A DNA stretch of 7,451 nucleotides from Deltaproteobacteria bacterium (lineage in GTDB: Bacteria > Desulfobacterota > UBA8473). The DNA is taken from assembly GCA_030643245.1 (NCBI GenBank), contig DAOWME010000151.1, positions 1 through 7,451 of the forward strand. The letters are read 5' to 3'. Every line of letters begins with the position of its first letter. Within the stretch, counting starts at the first letter, position 1. Under the pieces are notes generated by a model. The model did not search any database and was not told the origin of the DNA. It worked only from the letters and a program-made list of their open reading frames with translations. Below are positions 5,522 through 7,451 of the stretch, piece after piece. The translations under genes were made by a program, and so were the position numbers.

Positions 5522-7084
5522 ATGTCGTCGGACTTTAATACCCACTCGAGCTGCATCTTGTTCAATGCCGCGGTAATCACACTCGATCCGGCACGCCCCC
5601 GTGCCGAGCTGGTGGTCATCAAAGGCAACAAGATCCACTGTGTGGGCGACAGGGATGACCTTGAACGGTTCAAAGAGCCCTGCACGAAACTCATTGACTG
5701 TGAAGGGGGGACGGTAGCGCCCGGTTTCAACGATGCTCATTGCCATCCACTATCCCATGCCGCTACCCTGCTCTATGTGGACTGTTCCCCGGCGGTCGTG
5801 AAAAGCATCGGTGAGGTTAAAGAGCATATCCGGCAGAGGGCAGGGCAAACCAAGGAAGGCAACTGGATAAGGGCGGCACATTACGATGAGCTCGCTCTCT
5901 TGGAGAAACGCGCGCCCAATCGTTGGGAACTCGATGAGGCTGCTCCATCGAATCCGGTGATTCTCATCCACCGATACGGTCAAGACTGCGTCTTAAACAG
6001 TCTGGCGCTGAAGATGGCGGGCATAACCCGTGAGACTCCGGATTCGTCGGCAGGTGTTATCCATCGAGACCGAGAGACCGGGGAGCCCAATGGGCTCATA
6101 TCCGGCAGGAACGAGCGGCTTGAGAGAGTCATACCGCCTCTCAGTGATGATGAATTGGAGGCCGGTGTGAAGCTGGCCAACGAGGAATACCTCTCCCTTG
6201 GAATTACCTCCCTTCAGGATACAAGCTCAACCAATGGGCTCTATCACTGGCAAAGACTCCAACGACTTGTAGACAGAGAGAGCCTCTTACTGCGGCTTTC
6301 CATGCTGGTGGGCACCGAGTCTATGGAAGAATTCAACAGCCTCGGTCTATCGACGGGCAGCGGGAGCAGCCGTTTACGTCTAGGCGGTATAAAGATCGCC
6401 TTAGACGAGACCACCGGTTGTCCTCATCCCCCCCAGGAGGAGATAACCCACGCTGCACTCCGGGCCTGTGAGGCGGGTTTTCAGCTCGCTTTTCACGTCA
6501 GCGATGTACACATGTTGCAGGCATCCCTGACAGCTATAGAATCCGTGGACATGGAGGTCCCCGGACAGGACCGCCGCCACCGCCTCGAGCACTGTGCTGT
6601 TTGTCCCCCCGGCCTGCTGCCCCGGCTGAAAGCCAGCCGTGCCATGGTAGTCAGTCAGCCCTCGTTCCTCTATTACACCGGACAGGGTTATCTTGATGAG
6701 GTTCCGCCAAGTCAATTGGACTGGCTTTTCCCTGTAGCTTCTTTTCAACGCCACGGTGTCAGAGTGGCATTTAGCTCGGATTCTCCCGTAGTGCCCGCTA
6801 ACCCCCTCATGGGCATCTATGGGGCCGTAACGAGAAAAGTGGAGGGAGGACAGTCACTTTCCCCACAGGAGGGCATCTCCCCACTGGAAGCCCTGAAGAT
6901 GTATACCCTGGGTGGGGCTTACGCATCGTTTGAGGAAGGAGTGAAGGGATCTATCAGCCCCGGCAAGCTTGCCGACCTCGCGGTTCTGAGTGATGACCCT
7001 CTTGAAGTGCCTCCTGAAAGGCTGAAAGGGCTGAAAGTGATGCGCACAATCCTTAACGGACGGATTGTGTGGGAGCGTACGTAA
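5522..7084 (+). CDS. YtcJ-like metal-dependent amidohydrolase (amidohydrolase family 3)
   Basis: Predicted cytoplasmic zinc hydrolase of 520 aa, the usual size of YtcJ/NfdA-like enzymes that hydrolyse amide or imide-type bonds; no signal peptide is seen. Small N-terminal beta domain (about 11-60: ILFNAAVITLDP, IKGNKIHCVGD), then APGFNDAHCHPL with metal ligands H73 and H75, then a TIM barrel. Further family sites: K291 in GGIKIALDE (the bridging Lys position), H325 and H330 in FHVSDVH, H357 in RLEHC, and D420 in FSSDSP (the barrel Asp). The C-terminal motif GSISPGKLADLAVL (about 477-490) returns to the beta domain. All expected metal residues are present, so it should be active; substrate unknown. 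Tight linkage to the DUF4037 gene suggests a shared pathway, for example making and breaking a nucleotidylated or amide-linked compound (speculative). Confidence 0.88.
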   Translation: MSSDFNTHSSCILFNAAVITLDPARPRAELVVIKGNKIHCVGDRDDLERFKEPCTKLIDCEGGTVAPGFNDAHCHPLSHAATLLYVDCSPAVVKSIGEVKEHIRQRAGQTKEGNWIRAAHYDELALLEKRAPNRWELDEAAPSNPVILIHRYGQDCVLNSLALKMAGITRETPDSSAGVIHRDRETGEPNGLISGRNERLERVIPPLSDDELEAGVKLANEEYLSLGITSLQDTSSTNGLYHWQRLQRLVDRESLLLRLSMLVGTESMEEFNSLGLSTGSGSSRLRLGGIKIALDETTGCPHPPQEEITHAALRACEAGFQLAFHVSDVHMLQASLTAIESVDMEVPGQDRRHRLEHCAVCPPGLLPRLKASRAMVVSQPSFLYYTGQGYLDEVPPSQLDWLFPVASFQRHGVRVAFSSDSPVVPANPLMGIYGAVTRKVEGGQSLSPQEGISPLEALKMYTLGGAYASFEEGVKGSISPGKLADLAVLSDDPLEVPPERLKGLKVMRTILNGRIVWERT

Positions 7085-7185
7085 TAGACCTGATGAAGAT
7101 ACTGCTGCTCATCGACCCCTCAGGCCAAAACCGGAACTTTTTAAACCTATTTGCAACTAGCTGAAATCGATAACTGGTAACCGCC

Positions 7186-7451
7186 CTACATCTTTAACAT
7201 GGCCCCCACAGGGACGATTACCTCCCATGGAGACGCCCCGCCATGGAAGCGCCTCGGTTCATCCTTTCCACCCCTGAATTTCAGATTTTCAGTAAACCCA
7301 TGGTCGGAAGAGAGGAAAACCAGAGAACCCCTGGGTATCCTGTCCATATAGTTTTTTACCGAGACCTCCATGTTTACACCAATCTCCCTGAAAAGGGTGA
7401 TGAGGTCATCTCTTGACTGGTGAACCTTCTTGTCTATGAAGCCGAATTTCA
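7186..7451 (-). CDS. C-terminal end of a PglZ-domain protein (partial)
   Basis: Reading leftwards from the window edge gives 87 residues ending in VPVGAMLKM; the 5' end lies outside the window, so the frame is open to 7451. Key motifs are SSDHGF (D and H codons at 7303-7305 and 7300-7302, metal ligands in the alkaline phosphatase superfamily) and RRFHGGASPWEVIVPV, the signature near the end of PglZ domains. PglZ proteins occur in BREX/Pgl phage defence and as phosphodiesterase output domains of response regulators (PorX type). Here the chain ends nine residues after the WEVIVPV block. The gene is convergent with the amidohydrolase (101 nt between stops). Which PglZ class it is cannot be told from this fragment. 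Confidence 0.75.
   Translation of the reverse strand, partial: KFGFIDKKVHQSRDDLITLFREIGVNMEVSVKNYMDRIPRGSLVFLSSDHGFTENLKFRGGKDEPRRFHGGASPWEVIVPVGAMLKM

Noticed and set aside
7085..7185. Possible terminator between the convergent amidohydrolase and PglZ genes
   Set aside because: Only weak short complementarities (CCTGA/TCAGG, GATGA/TCATC) and a TTTTT at 7138-7142 not placed after a stable stem; not enough to call.

Overview
The window looks like chromosomal DNA of an anaerobic bacterium of moderate GC content, most likely a deltaproteobacterium (Desulfobacterota). This rests on inference: a rubredoxin with the unusual CX4C spacing known from Desulfovibrio Rd-2, a flavodiiron-type flavodoxin next to cytochrome bd oxidase, strong AGGAGG ribosome sites throughout, and short dispersed repeats between genes. 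No rRNA, tRNA, CRISPR array or intact transposase gene is visible.

Layout. Positions 1-443 hold no convincing intact gene. They contain a 65-bp imperfect palindrome (16-80) and a degenerate copy of a ~190-200-bp repeat (about 142-330). Positions 444-3854 are an oxygen-handling cluster, all on the + strand: rubredoxin (444-656), a stand-alone flavodoxin (786-1223), a possible small ORF running into the next gene (1387-1503), and cydA and cydB (1494-2798, 2838-3854) for a short-Q-loop cytochrome bd quinol oxidase. Positions 3855-4276 are an intergenic repeat zone: a hairpin built of CTGACAC units (3915-3972), then a well-preserved MITE-like element with 26-bp terminal inverted repeats and flanking TA (4002-4204). 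The degenerate copy at 142-330 is the same element in the opposite orientation.

Positions 4277-7084 carry a small cysteine-rich protein (4277-4468), a DUF4037-type putative nucleotidyltransferase (4569-5516) and, 5 nt after its stop, a YtcJ-like amidohydrolase (5522-7084). The last two are almost certainly co-translated. Their joint substrate cannot be read from the sequence. At the right edge, on the - strand and convergent, is the C-terminal end of a PglZ-domain protein of the alkaline phosphatase superfamily (7186-7451, partial).

How the genes may work together: rubredoxin and flavodoxin are small electron carriers that in anaerobes feed oxygen- and peroxide-reducing enzymes, while CydAB reduces O2 at the membrane with quinol. 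The cluster therefore reads as an oxygen-protection or micro-oxic respiration module. The least-explained parts are the repeat family, the cysteine-rich protein with the DUF4037/amidohydrolase pair, and the truncated PglZ gene, which might open onto a BREX-like or signalling locus outside the window.
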